From Patescibacteria group bacterium (GTDB lineage: Bacteria > Patescibacteriota > Microgenomatia > Daviesbacterales > UBA10151), in contig JAHIUE010000005.1 of NCBI GenBank assembly GCA_018817205.1, positions 1 through 17,814 of the forward strand: DNA of 17,814 bases, in the 5' to 3' direction. Below, one piece after another: positions 5,895 to 13,744 of the stretch. The first letter of the stretch is position 1; each line of letters starts with the position of its first letter. A program made the translations under genes and the position numbers. The notes below the pieces were generated by a model. That model saw only the letters and a program-made list of their open reading frames with translations, did no database searches and was not told where the DNA came from.

Positions 5895-6653
5895 TCAACC
5901 CACTATGGGCCGCCAATCCGTTAAGATTTCAGCTTTTTCCCTTCCTACTATTGCAGTCATTTCAAAAATGCTTCCCCATGATCCATCAACTGTCTGGTAA
6001 GTCCATCCGTCATCTCCTAAAACTACTTCTGAAGAGCCTTGGGCATAAATTACCTCAATTGCCAAACTCATGCCGCTTTTTAAGGGCATACCTGTACGGG
6101 CTTTGCCAAAACCCGGTATCTCCGGATCTTCATGCAAAGACCTGCCCACGCCGTGTCCCACCAAACTTCTGACAACCTGATATCCTGCATTCTCAATTCT
6201 GCTCTGGATAGCTGATGATATATCACCAACTCTGTTTCCCGCAACAGCCTGTTTTATTCCATCCCACAAAGCCTGTTCCCCCGCTTGTAAAAATTTTTGT
6301 TTTTCCGGGTCATGTCCCACTAAAACCGACCATGCGCAATCGGTATGCCAACCTTTATACACAACAGCCAGATCTACACTAACCAAATCGCCAATAACAA
6401 ATTTTCTATCTGTCGGAATACCGTGCACCACTTTATCATTAACCGTAATACAAGTTGCCCATTTATACCCGGGTACGGTTTTGTAAGATAAATCTCCGCC
6501 TAATTTAAATATTGTCCGCTTAACCGCTTCATCAACTTCCAGTCCCGTTACACCAACTTTAATAATTTCCAAAGAGCGCTTCAGCGCTTTGGCGGCAATT
6601 AAACCGGATGCTCTTATTAATTTTTTTTCATAACTATTTCTGATTCCCACCAT
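5895..6653 (-). CDS. map: Methionine aminopeptidase type I
   Basis: Removes the initiator methionine from nascent proteins in the cytosol. The 252-residue enzyme keeps all five metal ligands: Asp94 (SVDLAV), Asp105 (HTDCAW), His167 (GHGVGRSLHEDP), Glu200 (LAIEVI) and Glu231 (FEMTAIV). It also keeps His77 in the substrate-pocket HGIP motif. No N-terminal zinc-finger extension is present. The ATG at 6653 lies 20 nt inside adk but is preceded by GGGAGG at 7 nt, one of the best ribosome-binding sites in the window, so the overlap is taken as real. The adk-map-infA order is common in spc operons. Confidence 0.97.
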   Translation of the reverse strand: MVGIRNSYEKKLIRASGLIAAKALKRSLEIIKVGVTGLEVDEAVKRTIFKLGGDLSYKTVPGYKWATCITVNDKVVHGIPTDRKFVIGDLVSVDLAVVYKGWHTDCAWSVLVGHDPEKQKFLQAGEQALWDGIKQAVAGNRVGDISSAIQSRIENAGYQVVRSLVGHGVGRSLHEDPEIPGFGKARTGMPLKSGMSLAIEVIYAQGSSEVVLGDDGWTYQTVDGSWGSIFEMTAIVGREKAEILTDWRPIVG

Positions 6654-7182
6654 TTAGAACCTCCCTTATTCTTTGTTGTACTTGCTCAATAGTACCGCAT
6701 CCATCAATTCCTTTAAGCAAACTTTTTTGTTGATAATAGGCGATAATCGGATCAGTTTCGTAATGATACAGTTTCAGTCTTTGAGCTATCGCCTCCTGCG
6801 TATCATCTCCTCGACCTCGCCTCATTAGCCTGTCAGTCGCCTCTTCGTCAGATAATTCCAAATAAAAAACCGCATCGAATTTTGGGTCAAAGTATTCAAG
6901 CTGTTTCAAGGTGCGCGGATAACCATCCATAATAAATCTGCTTTGGCAATCCGATTTTGTCAGTCTGTCTTTAACGATCTGGCTAATAGTTTGATCGTCA
7001 ACCAATCTTCCTTCACCCATAATCATCCTAATTACTTTACCTTGCTCTGTATCTTGCTTTGCCAGATCACGCAAGATGTCACCGGTTGAAATAAGAGGCA
7101 CTTTTAGAAATTCTGACAATAACTTGCCTTGGCTTGATTTACCTGACCCTTGAGGACCAATCAAAAGAATTTTTCCTTTCAT
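6634..7182 (-). CDS. adk: Adenylate kinase, short (LID-reduced) form
   Basis: Interconverts 2 ADP with ATP and AMP and balances the adenylate pool. The 182-residue enzyme has the P-loop GPQGSGKSS (residues 9-17), the AMP-site STGDILRD (32-39), DGYPR (86-90) and the arginine-rich RRGRGDD (121-127). It is about 30 residues shorter than E. coli Adk because the LID is only a short loop after RRGRGDD; no zinc-binding cysteines are present. It overlaps secY by 4 nt upstream and map by 20 nt downstream. Confidence 0.97.
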   Translation of the reverse strand: MKGKILLIGPQGSGKSSQGKLLSEFLKVPLISTGDILRDLAKQDTEQGKVIRMIMGEGRLVDDQTISQIVKDRLTKSDCQSRFIMDGYPRTLKQLEYFDPKFDAVFYLELSDEEATDRLMRRGRGDDTQEAIAQRLKLYHYETDPIIAYYQQKSLLKGIDGCGTIEQVQQRIREVLNGGNQK

Positions 7183-8471
7183 CGTCTTGCAAATACCTCA
7201 TAGCTTCTTTCAATCAATTTAGATTCAAATTGTTTGGCAGTATCCAAAATTACCGACACCACGATCAAAAGTCCTGTCCCTCCTAAAACTAATGTCTGAA
7301 TGCCCGTGATGGAAGACGCCAAAGACGGCAAAACCGCAATAGCCCCCAAAAATAGTGCTCCTGCCAACGTGATTCTTACCATAATATAATTTAAAAAGGC
7401 GGCGGTTTGAGTACCCGGCCGTATCCCGGGGATAAACCCTCCATATTTTTTGATTTCTTCCGAAACTTTTTTCGGGTTAAAAATTACGGCAGTATAGAAA
7501 AAAGTAAAACCAACCACCAACATAAAATAAACCATATTATAAATTAAGCTACCTGGATTAAAATTAGCAGTCAGCAACTTGCCTAAAGAGGCTAGTTGCG
7601 GATTAGCCTGTCCTGCAAGGAATGATCCGGCAAATGAGGGAACCAAAACCAGTGAAACTGCAAAAATAATCGGGATCACGCCTGCCTGATTAACCCTAAG
7701 AGGTAAATATGTTTGTGTTCCATTCGTCCCAGCTTTCGTGCCTATTACTCTCCTTGCGTACTGGACAGCAATCTGACGCCTCCCTTCATTAATGAAAACT
7801 ACTCCTGCTACCAGCAAAATCGATAGGACAATAAAGATTAAGATACTGATAATTTGTGTTTGATCTACCACAGTTACAGTTTGGGTCAGTACTATTGGAA
7901 CTCTGGAAACGATGCCCGCAAAAATTAAAAGCGATATCCCGTTACCGATACCGTATTCTGTAATAAGCTCCCCAATCCACATCAAAAAAATTGTCCCGGC
8001 AGTCATACCTACAATAATTGAGGCTATTTGAAGTAAACTGATTTGAGTAATTATCCCTTGATTTTTTAAAAGCACAAACATACCAATAGCCTGCAGAGTA
8101 GCAAGCGGTACTGTTAAATATCTTGTATATTGATTAATCATTTGCCTGCCCGTTTCGCCTTCTTTTGATAAAGCCTCCAACGAAGGTACGACCATTGTCA
8201 GCAACTGAAAAATAATTGAAGCGTTGATATAAGGATTAAGTCCCAGAGAGATAATAGAGAAATTAGCCAAGGTTCCGCCTGAAAAAATATCCAAAAGCCC
8301 CAGGAATTGATTGGAAGCAAATAGCTGCTGTAAGCCTTCCAAATCTACTCCTGAAACCGGAATATGCGCAACGATTCTAAAAATTATCACCAAACCTACC
8401 GTGATTAAAATCTTTCGCCGGAGATCCGCAATCTTGAAGGCATTGATGATTGGCGAGAGAATATTAGACAT
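7179..8471 (-). CDS. secY: Preprotein translocase channel subunit SecY
   Basis: Core of the SecYEG protein-export channel in the cytoplasmic membrane. The 430-residue protein shows about ten hydrophobic segments. Family landmarks are the first segment followed by RIVAHIPVSGVD, the ISLGLNPYINASIIFQLL region of the second segment, GNGISLLIFAGIV, and INEGRRQIAVQYARR in the cytosolic loop. Also present are YLPLRVNQAGVIPIIFA and GGFIPGIRPG near the lateral gate, and a last segment ending in a short ESKLIERSYEVFARR tail. It begins 3 nt after rplO, the standard spc-operon position, and overlaps adk by 4 nt. Confidence 0.97.
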   Translation of the reverse strand: MSNILSPIINAFKIADLRRKILITVGLVIIFRIVAHIPVSGVDLEGLQQLFASNQFLGLLDIFSGGTLANFSIISLGLNPYINASIIFQLLTMVVPSLEALSKEGETGRQMINQYTRYLTVPLATLQAIGMFVLLKNQGIITQISLLQIASIIVGMTAGTIFLMWIGELITEYGIGNGISLLIFAGIVSRVPIVLTQTVTVVDQTQIISILIFIVLSILLVAGVVFINEGRRQIAVQYARRVIGTKAGTNGTQTYLPLRVNQAGVIPIIFAVSLVLVPSFAGSFLAGQANPQLASLGKLLTANFNPGSLIYNMVYFMLVVGFTFFYTAVIFNPKKVSEEIKKYGGFIPGIRPGTQTAAFLNYIMVRITLAGALFLGAIAVLPSLASSITGIQTLVLGGTGLLIVVSVILDTAKQFESKLIERSYEVFARR

Positions 8472-8474
8472 CTA

Positions 8475-8897
8475 TTACCTTTCCACCTTTTTTTCAATCT
8501 TTTCCCGGGCAGAGGCCGATGTTGGAAGTTTAACTGTTAGGGCATTTTTTATTTCCCCGCCACTTAAAACCTTAACACCTCTTTTTGCTTCCTTTGCGGA
8601 AATAATTTCTGCATCAACCAAAGAAGCAATATCCACAACTGCTTTAGCCTTAAAAACATTCAATTTAGAAAGGTTTAACAATTTTGGTTCTATGGAAAGT
8701 TTTGGATTGCCTTTTCCGCGCATGAGCGGCAGTTTTTTATATAAAGCCAAACCGCCTGTAAAAGTGGCTGGAATTTTACCTCGTGCCTTCTGACCTTTGC
8801 TACCGCGTCCTGCAGTCTTACCTTTTCCAGAACCAATGCCGCGGCCTAATCTTTTTTTTATATTTGCTTTAATCTTAACTAACTCATGCAATCTCAT
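8475..8897 (-). CDS. rplO: 50S ribosomal protein L15 (uL15)
   Basis: Large-subunit protein that joins late in assembly around the 23S core. The 140-residue product has the Gly/Lys-rich KKRLGRGIGSGKGKTAGRGSKGQKAR segment at residues 14-39, KLPLMRGKGNPK, and the C-terminal LSGGEIKNALTVKLPTSASAREKIE domain. The ATG overlaps the rpsE stop by 4 nt. In most bacteria rpmD (L30) lies between rpsE and rplO; here there is no room for it. Confidence 0.97.
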   Translation of the reverse strand: MRLHELVKIKANIKKRLGRGIGSGKGKTAGRGSKGQKARGKIPATFTGGLALYKKLPLMRGKGNPKLSIEPKLLNLSKLNVFKAKAVVDIASLVDAEIISAKEAKRGVKVLSGGEIKNALTVKLPTSASAREKIEKKVER

Positions 8898-9367
8898 TTT
8901 CTCTTACTTTCTTTAGACACTACTGGCTTCAGTCTACCAAGAGCCTTCAAAGTTGCATAGACATTAGATGCTTGATTTTTAGTACCTAGGATTTTGGAAA
9001 CAATATCGGAAATACCCGCTGCTTCCACCACTACCCTGACTGCACCTCCGGCAATCACCCCGGTACCAATTGGCGCCGGTTTCAAAAGCACTCTGGCGGC
9101 ACCCTCTTTTATTAAAATTAGATGGGGGATAGTCCTCCCTTTTAAAGGAACTTTGATTAGATGTTTTTTTGCATAGGCTGTAGCCTTTCTGACAGCAGAC
9201 TGCACCTCGGCTGCCTTACCCAAACCCACCCCGACCTTACCCCTCTTGTCTCCTACAACCACCAAAACAGATAACGACCTTTTGTCCCCGCCTTTGGTCT
9301 TCTTTGAAACCCGATTAACCTGTACTACTCTTTCAAAAAATTCCGATTCTCCGTTTATGGGATTCAT
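8894..9367 (-). CDS. rpsE: 30S ribosomal protein S5 (uS5)
   Basis: Protein of the 30S body involved in decoding fidelity and mRNA entry. The 157-residue product contains the double-stranded RNA-binding-like N domain (FFERVVQVNRVSKKTKGGDKRSLSVLVVVGD, then GKVGVGLGKAAEV) and the C domain (LLKPAPIGTGVIAGGAVRVVVEAAGISDIVSKILGTKN). ATG at 9367 is the only workable start because a stop codon lies just upstream. AGGAGG is present but 14 nt away, with a 14-bp palindrome filling the spacer. It overlaps rplO by 4 nt. Confidence 0.97.
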   Translation of the reverse strand: MNPINGESEFFERVVQVNRVSKKTKGGDKRSLSVLVVVGDKRGKVGVGLGKAAEVQSAVRKATAYAKKHLIKVPLKGRTIPHLILIKEGAARVLLKPAPIGTGVIAGGAVRVVVEAAGISDIVSKILGTKNQASNVYATLKALGRLKPVVSKESKRK

Positions 9368-9368
9368 A

Positions 9369-9704
9369 TTAGAATTCTAATCCTCCTTCTCGGGCGCCCT
9401 CAGCAAGTTCCGTGACTCTACCGTGATATAAAAACCCTCCCCTGTCAAATACTATCTTTTTAATTTTCAGCTTCAAGGCTTTAGCCGCAACGTCCTTACC
9501 TACCGCGTATGCCTTTTTGCTTTTTGTCTCTTTTGCCATCTTAAAATCACTGCCCGATACTAAAGTTTTACCCTCTTGATCATTGATAAGTTGAGCAAAA
9601 ATGTGTTTGCTTGAACGAAACACTACCAACCTGGGTATGGCTTTAGTGCCTACAATCTTTCTTCTGATTTTTTTGTGTTTTCTAATCCGTAGCTCTTTTA
9701 ACAT
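9369..9704 (-). CDS. rplR: 50S ribosomal protein L18 (uL18)
   Basis: 5S rRNA-binding protein of the central protuberance, acting with L5. The 111-residue product shows RKHKKIRRKIVGTKAIPRLVVFRSSKHIFAQLIND at residues 8-42 and ends VFDRGGFLYHGRVTELAEGAREGGLEF, the family C terminus. It starts 12 nt after rplF and ends 1 nt before rpsE. Confidence 0.97.
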   Translation of the reverse strand: MLKELRIRKHKKIRRKIVGTKAIPRLVVFRSSKHIFAQLINDQEGKTLVSGSDFKMAKETKSKKAYAVGKDVAAKALKLKIKKIVFDRGGFLYHGRVTELAEGAREGGLEF

Positions 9705-9716
9705 AAGTACTTTTTA

Positions 9717-10298
9717 CTATTTGCCTCCTCCCCCGCCGGCTGACGGGGCTCCGGCTGCTCCAACTTTGGCGCTCTTGCCGACTTTCTTTCTGATATACTC
9801 ACCTTCGTATCTTATCCCCTTACCTTTATAGACATCCGGCACCCTAACTTTCTTAATATTGGCTGCTATTTGTCCAACCAGCTGTTTATCTATCCCCGAT
9901 ACTTTAATTTTGGTATTATCAGCAACCTCAAAAGTTATCCCTTCCGGGGCGGTAATCTCCACCGGGTGAGAGAAACCAACATTAAGTATTAACTTATTGC
10001 CGGAAGTCTGCGCTCTAAACCCAACCCCGATAAGCTCTAGATTCTTACCCCAAAGGTTAGTCACTCCCATAACCATATTAGCCAGTAAACTTCTAGTCAG
10101 ACCATGTAAAGCTTTTACCTTTTTTTGATCATTTTTTCTTTTGACAAGCACCTGATTATCTGTAATTTCTAAAGAAATACTACGATCAACAGTTAACGTC
10201 AGGATTCCTTTTGAACCTGTTACGCTAACTTTCTGTCCGGTTTTCTCAAAACGGACTTCAGTCGGTATTAAAATTGGTGAATTTCCTATTCTAGACAT
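9717..10298 (-). CDS. rplF: 50S ribosomal protein L6 (uL6) with glycine-rich tail
   Basis: Binds 23S rRNA near the sarcin-ricin loop. The 193-residue product has two tandem L6 domains: the first starts MSRIGNSPILIPTEV, the second carries LELIGVGFRAQTSGNKLILNVGFSHPVEI. The family C-terminal signature PDVYKGKGIRYEGEYIRKKVGK follows. About 18 residues rich in Ala and Gly come after it (ending SAGGGGGK) and exceed the usual length; their coding DNA is locally GC-rich. The gene starts 4 nt after rpsH. Confidence 0.97.
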   Translation of the reverse strand: MSRIGNSPILIPTEVRFEKTGQKVSVTGSKGILTLTVDRSISLEITDNQVLVKRKNDQKKVKALHGLTRSLLANMVMGVTNLWGKNLELIGVGFRAQTSGNKLILNVGFSHPVEITAPEGITFEVADNTKIKVSGIDKQLVGQIAANIKKVRVPDVYKGKGIRYEGEYIRKKVGKSAKVGAAGAPSAGGGGGK

Positions 10299-10302
10299 AA
10301 TA

Positions 10303-10677
10303 TTACCAAACGAGGGCTAAAACCTCGCCTCCTACTTTAAGCTTACGCGCCTCCCTATCAGTCATCAACCCTTTAGGTGTTGAAATAACCGCAATCCCTA
10401 GACCGTTTAAAACCCGGGGTAAATCATGAACCCCCCTATAAACCCTCAGGGAAGGTTTAGACACACGTTTTATATCAGTCATGGCAGGTTTTCTTCCTTC
10501 ATATTTCAGATCAACGGTTAAAGATGCGTCCTTTTTTTTGGTTTTTCCAATATAGCCTTCTTGGCCTAAAACCTCCACTAGCTTCAAAATAACTTTGGAA
10601 TATTTGACATCCACGGATGTCTTACCAACAGCATAACCGTTTTTAATTCTAATTAAAGCATCAGCTATCGGATCCAT
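10303..10677 (-). CDS. rpsH: 30S ribosomal protein S8 (uS8)
   Basis: Central-domain 16S rRNA binder and, in E. coli, the translational repressor of the spc operon. The 124-residue product starts MDPIADALIRIKNGY and ends STPKGLMTDREARKLKVGGEVLALVW, matching both family ends. It follows rpsN with a 3-nt gap, and rplF follows after 4 nt. The family's own-operon repression site, normally near rplE, was not identified here. Confidence 0.97.
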   Translation of the reverse strand: MDPIADALIRIKNGYAVGKTSVDVKYSKVILKLVEVLGQEGYIGKTKKKDASLTVDLKYEGRKPAMTDIKRVSKPSLRVYRGVHDLPRVLNGLGIAVISTPKGLMTDREARKLKVGGEVLALVW

Positions 10678-10680
10678 AAA

Positions 10681-10860
10681 TTACCAACTCGCTTTCTTCA
10701 CCCCCGGAAGCAACCCGAGATGAGCCAATTCCCTAAAACAAAGCCTGCAGAGTCCAAATTTCCGTATGTATGCCCTAGCCCGACCGCAACGTATGCATCT
10801 ATTTCTTTTTTGTACATTATATTTAAATTTCTTTTTAACAATGTTTGATACTTTTGCCAT
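10681..10860 (-). CDS. rpsN: 30S ribosomal protein S14, zinc type (uS14)
   Basis: A 59-residue protein read directly from the sequence: MAKVSNIVKKKFKYNVQKRN, then CIRC, then RAYIRKFGLCRLCFRELAHL, ending PGVKKASW. Cys22, Cys25, Cys38 and Cys41 form the two CXXC pairs of the short zinc-dependent S14 (rpsZ type). AGGA lies 8 nt before the ATG. It occupies the usual S14 slot between rplE and rpsH, with 3-nt gaps on both sides. Confidence 0.97.
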   Translation of the reverse strand: MAKVSNIVKKKFKYNVQKRNRCIRCGRARAYIRKFGLCRLCFRELAHLGLLPGVKKASW

Positions 10861-10863
10861 AAT

Positions 10864-11400
10864 TTATTTCCTGAAAGGTAACCCTAATTCTTCCAATAGT
10901 TTCCTGCCTTCCTCTTTAGCATGGGCTGTAGTTGTAATACTGATTGCCAGACCTCTGGTTTTGTCTATACTCTTATAATCGACTTCAGGAAAAATAGTCT
11001 GCTCCTTTAAACCGATATTTAAATTGCCTGTAGTATCAAAAGAACGATCCGGTATTCCTTTAAAATCCCTTACTTTCGGTAAAACAATGCTTATCAATTT
11101 ATCTAAAAAAGCATACATTCTATCACCCCGCAGTGTCACCATTATTCCAATCGGTTGACCCTTAGAAACCTTAAATGACGCCACGGACTTTTTGGCCTTA
11201 GTCACAACCGGCGTTTGACCGGAGAGTTGTACCAAATAAACTTTCACTTTATCCAAAATACCGGCATTATCTTTAGCTTCACCCAAACCAATGCTAATGG
11301 TAATCTTAACAAGGCGCGGTGCTGCCAGTCGGTTAGACAAACTCAAATCCTTCTGTAATTTTTCCCTGATCTCCAGATATTTTTCTTTAAGCCTTTGCAT
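10864..11400 (-). CDS. rplE: 50S ribosomal protein L5 (uL5)
   Basis: 5S rRNA-binding protein of the central protuberance that touches P-site tRNA. The 178-residue product, near the 179 of E. coli, has RLVKITISIGLGEA, GQTPVVTKAKKSVASFKVSKGQPIG and GNLNIGLKEQTIFPEVDY, and ends LLEELGLPFRK. ATG at 11400 is chosen over one 42 nt upstream because AAGGAG lies 10 nt before it and homology begins there. It overlaps the end of rplX by 14 nt. Confidence 0.96.
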   Translation of the reverse strand: MQRLKEKYLEIREKLQKDLSLSNRLAAPRLVKITISIGLGEAKDNAGILDKVKVYLVQLSGQTPVVTKAKKSVASFKVSKGQPIGIMVTLRGDRMYAFLDKLISIVLPKVRDFKGIPDRSFDTTGNLNIGLKEQTIFPEVDYKSIDKTRGLAISITTTAHAKEEGRKLLEELGLPFRK

Positions 11401-11680
11401 GAACTGCAATCTCCTTTCCGCATTTTTTACAAATCCTGACATTCCTGGTTGTTTTTTTACAATTAAGGCAAACTAACGCCACATTTGACATATCCAAAGA
11501 TTTGGGGATATCAATAATCCCGCCTTCTACTTGGCCGTGTTTTCTAACATGCCTTTTATACATATTTACTCCCCCGACAAATACACGGTTTCTTTTAGCC
11601 ATCACATACTCAACCTTACCCTCTTTACCTCTATCTTTACCAAGTAAAATTTTTACCTTATCACCTTTCTTAATTTTCAT
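11387..11680 (-). CDS. rplX: 50S ribosomal protein L24 (uL24) with C-terminal zinc ribbon
   Basis: Assembly initiator of the 50S subunit, located at the tunnel exit. The 97-residue product has the N-terminal KOW motif (MKIKKGDKVKILLGKDRGKEGKV) and a C-terminal CLNC...CKKC pair that should bind zinc, a variant absent from E. coli L24 but seen in other bacteria. ATG at 11680 matches the family N terminus. The alternative ATG at 11692 would overlap rplN by 7 nt and sits only 1 nt after AGGAGG, too close; the chosen ATG is 13 nt from it, which is long. Confidence 0.94.
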   Translation of the reverse strand: MKIKKGDKVKILLGKDRGKEGKVEYVMAKRNRVFVGGVNMYKRHVRKHGQVEGGIIDIPKSLDMSNVALVCLNCKKTTRNVRICKKCGKEIAVHAKA

Positions 11681-11685
11681 AATGT

Positions 11686-12054
11686 TTACCATACCTCCTG
11701 GGCCAAAGATACAATTTTTGTGTAACCTTTGTCTCTGACTTCCCTGGCAATTGGGCCAAAGATCCGTGTAGCTCTTAAATTACCCTCATCATCAATAGCT
11801 ACTGCGGCATTATCATCAAACTTAACATAAGAACCGTCATCGCGCCTGACTTCTTTCTTGGTTCTAACAATGAGCGCTTTAACTAGCTCATGATCCCCAA
11901 CCTGCCCATTAGGATCGGCTCCTTTGACAACTGCCACTACCACTTGTCCTACTGTAGCTTTTCGCTTTCCGGAACCACCTAAGGGTTGAATTACTTGTAA
12001 TATTTTTGCCCCGCTATTATCTGCAACAGTAAGTCTTGTTCTATGCTGAACCAT
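11686..12054 (-). CDS. rplN: 50S ribosomal protein L14 (uL14)
   Basis: Forms intersubunit bridges and, in other bacteria, is the docking site for RsfS and for translational GTPases. The 122-residue product is textbook: MVQHRTRLTVADNSGAKILQVI at the start, GDVVVAVVKG-like GQVVVAVVKGADP, then VRRDDGSYVKFDDNAAVAID and RIFGPIAREVRDKGYTKIVSLAQEVW at the end. It overlaps the rpsQ stop by 1 nt. Confidence 0.98.
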   Translation of the reverse strand: MVQHRTRLTVADNSGAKILQVIQPLGGSGKRKATVGQVVVAVVKGADPNGQVGDHELVKALIVRTKKEVRRDDGSYVKFDDNAAVAIDDEGNLRATRIFGPIAREVRDKGYTKIVSLAQEVW

Positions 12055-12440
12055 TATTTTTTCACCTTTTTAATTTTTTTCACTTTCTCTTTAACTACTT
12101 CTGTCTTATTGCTTAATTCTTCATTCTTATCGCTTGCTTCTACTTTTTCTTCCGGCATTACTTCCGCAATTACCTTCTCTGCAGCTTCTTTTTGTTTTGC
12201 CTCCACAATTTCTGCTAGATTCTTGCCTACCACCTTAACAACTCTCCAGTGCTTATTTTTGGAAATAGGTTTAACTTTGACAATCTCAACCATATCCCCT
12301 TCTTTGCAACCGACCGGATCATCAACCAGATATTTCTTAGTTCGGATGAATGTCTTTTTATATAAGGTGTGCTTAGCAATCCTCTCTACAAGAACTGTAG
12401 CTGTTTTTGGCAACTTAGCTGAAACTACTCTTCCAATCAT
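12054..12440 (-). CDS. rpsQ: 30S ribosomal protein S17 (uS17) with Lys/Glu-rich tail
   Basis: Primary 16S rRNA binder in the 30S body. Residues 1-80 are a normal S17: MIGRVVSAKLPKTATVLVERI, KKTFIRTKKYLVDDP and GDMVEIVKVKPISKNKHWRVV. A tail of about 45 residues follows that the family usually lacks. Part of the tail (EASDKNEELSNKT) has a 7-residue period and is encoded by five degenerate 7-nt repeats at 12106-12140. These align with similar repeats in the rplC tail. It overlaps rpmC by 4 nt and rplN by 1 nt. Confidence 0.96.
   Translation of the reverse strand: MIGRVVSAKLPKTATVLVERIAKHTLYKKTFIRTKKYLVDDPVGCKEGDMVEIVKVKPISKNKHWRVVKVVGKNLAEIVEAKQKEAAEKVIAEVMPEEKVEASDKNEELSNKTEVVKEKVKKIKKVKK
12106..12140. 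repeat. Degenerate heptanucleotide repeats in the rpsQ tail
   Basis: On the plus strand five 7-nt units read TTATTGC, TTAATTC, TTCATTC, TTATCGC, TTGCTTC. By hand count 27 of 35 bases match the five units at 16349-16383 in the rplC tail, in the same order and orientation. Confidence 0.6.
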
Positions 12441-12679
12441 TTTTTGCCTTCCTTCTCTTCTACTTTAGATTCTAATTCTTGAAGAATCTCTTTTTGTTTC
12501 ATTAATGTCAAAATCTGGGCAATCTCTTTTTTCTTTTTAGAAATCATTTTTAGATCTTTTAATTTCTTCATATTTTTGTCCATAACCAAATTAACCAACT
12601 CCGCTTTTAAAGCCTTAACTTTATCTTTAAGTTCTTTTAAATCCAATCCTTTAATTTGTATAAATTCTTTTTTCTTCAT
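12437..12679 (-). CDS. rpmC: 50S ribosomal protein L29 (uL29)
   Basis: Tunnel-exit protein beside L23, near the docking site for trigger factor and SRP. The 80-residue product is a two-helix hairpin: KGLDLKELKDKVKALKAELVNLVMDK, then KKKKEIAQILTLMKQKEI, with a short charged tail. The pattern is right but the sequence is divergent and somewhat longer than the usual 60-70 residues. ATG at 12679, 7 nt after the rplP stop, is preferred to a start 105 nt upstream inside rplP. It lies between rplP and rpsQ, its conserved slot. Confidence 0.93.
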   Translation of the reverse strand: MKKKEFIQIKGLDLKELKDKVKALKAELVNLVMDKNMKKLKDLKMISKKKKEIAQILTLMKQKEILQELESKVEEKEGKK

Positions 12680-12686
12680 AAGGTTC

Positions 12687-13100
12687 TTATATTTTCTCCA
12701 CAAATTTAGTTTTAATCGGCAGTTTATGGGAGGCAAGCCGCAAAGCTTCCTCTGCCATTGATTTCTCGATAGCTCCCATTTCAAAAATCAACTGTCCGGG
12801 TTTAACAACAGCCACATACCCTTCTACATCGCCCTTGCCTGAGCCCATCCGGCTTTCGGCAGGGTGTTTTGTAACTGGTTTGTCAGGAAAAATCCTAATC
12901 CAAATACGTCCACCTCTTTGGGTGAAATGGGCCACGGCTCTTCTGGCTGACTCCAACTGCCTAGCACTAATCCAACCTGCCTCAATAGCTTTTAACCCAA
13001 ATGTTCCAAAACTAAGCCTATTTCCTCGTGTGGCTAGACCGGTCCTTTTACCTCTAAAGCTTTTGCGGTATTTGGTTCTTTTTGGTTGAAGTAACGCCAT
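12687..13100 (-). CDS. rplP: 50S ribosomal protein L16 (uL16)
   Basis: Late-assembling protein that positions A-site tRNA. The 137-residue product has the family blocks LLQPKRTKYRKSFRGKRTG, SFGTFGLKAIEAGWISARQLESARRA, GGRIWIRIFPDKPVTKHPAESRMGSGKG and KPGQLIFEM. It overlaps the rpsC stop by 1 nt and is followed by rpmC after 7 nt. Confidence 0.98.
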   Translation of the reverse strand: MALLQPKRTKYRKSFRGKRTGLATRGNRLSFGTFGLKAIEAGWISARQLESARRAVAHFTQRGGRIWIRIFPDKPVTKHPAESRMGSGKGDVEGYVAVVKPGQLIFEMGAIEKSMAEEALRLASHKLPIKTKFVEKI

Positions 13101-13741
13101 TAGATTTCTGCCTCCCCTTTATTAATCCAAACTTTTACTCCCACAAATCCCGACTTAGTCAGTGCGGGGTAAACTGCAAAATCTATATCGGCCCTAAGAG
13201 TATGGAGCGGCATGGTACCGGCCGCTTTCCATTCGCGCCGGGCAATTTCTGCTCCGCCAATCCTGCCGGAAAGCTCAATCTTGACTCCTTTTGCTCCGGC
13301 TCTTGTAGCTCTATCAATTGCCTGGTTCATCACTCTTTGCGCGGGAAGTCTGCGGGAGAGTTGTTCTGCCACAGATTGGGCAATAAGATAAGCCGAAAGG
13401 TCTGTTGATTTTAACTCCATTGGTACAACTTCCAAGCTATTTTCATTCTTAATCTTCAGTTCATTCATGAGGAATTTCTTAACTTCCGTTAAACCACTTC
13501 CTCCTCTTCCGATCAAAACCCCTGGGCGGGAAACATAAATAATGATCTTTAATTTATTAACTGCCCTCTCAATCTCTACCGCAGCCACGCCGGCAGGGCG
13601 TAGTTTCCTCATTAACAACTCGCGGATTTTTATATCTTCTGCTACGTATTGCGGATATTTGGCACTACCTGCAAACCAACGCGATTTCCAGGTTGACGAA
13701 ATACCCATTCTGAAACCAACCGGATGTATCTTCTGACCCAT
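13100..13741 (-). CDS. rpsC: 30S ribosomal protein S3 (uS3)
   Basis: Lines the mRNA entry channel together with S4 and S5. The 213-residue product starts MGQKIHPVGFRMGI, has a KH domain with the GRGG loop at residues 78-81, and carries the C-terminal blocks GAKGVKIELSGRIGGAEIARREW and IDFAVYPALTKSGFVGVKVWI. The DNA directly upstream of the ATG is a 7-nt repeat tract rather than a clear ribosome-binding site; GAAAG within the repeat is the best candidate. It overlaps rplP by 1 nt. Confidence 0.97.
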   Translation of the reverse strand: MGQKIHPVGFRMGISSTWKSRWFAGSAKYPQYVAEDIKIRELLMRKLRPAGVAAVEIERAVNKLKIIIYVSRPGVLIGRGGSGLTEVKKFLMNELKIKNENSLEVVPMELKSTDLSAYLIAQSVAEQLSRRLPAQRVMNQAIDRATRAGAKGVKIELSGRIGGAEIARREWKAAGTMPLHTLRADIDFAVYPALTKSGFVGVKVWINKGEAEI

Positions 13742-13744
13742 AAA

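Noticed and set aside
6568..6592. Hairpin around AGCGCT-TC-AGCGCT inside map
   Set aside because: Its codons encode a normal part of the enzyme (AAKALKRSLEI), there is no T tract, and it lacks the REP-like arm; probably chance.
8311..8793. 160-codon plus-strand open frame opposite secY/rplO
   Set aside because: No recognisable domain, wholly antisense to two well-supported genes, and no ribosome-binding site; a shadow frame.
12043..12468. 141-codon plus-strand open frame opposite rpsQ
   Set aside because: Its hydrophobic Ser/Thr/Phe-rich composition is the mirror of the Lys/Glu-rich S17 frame; no independent support.
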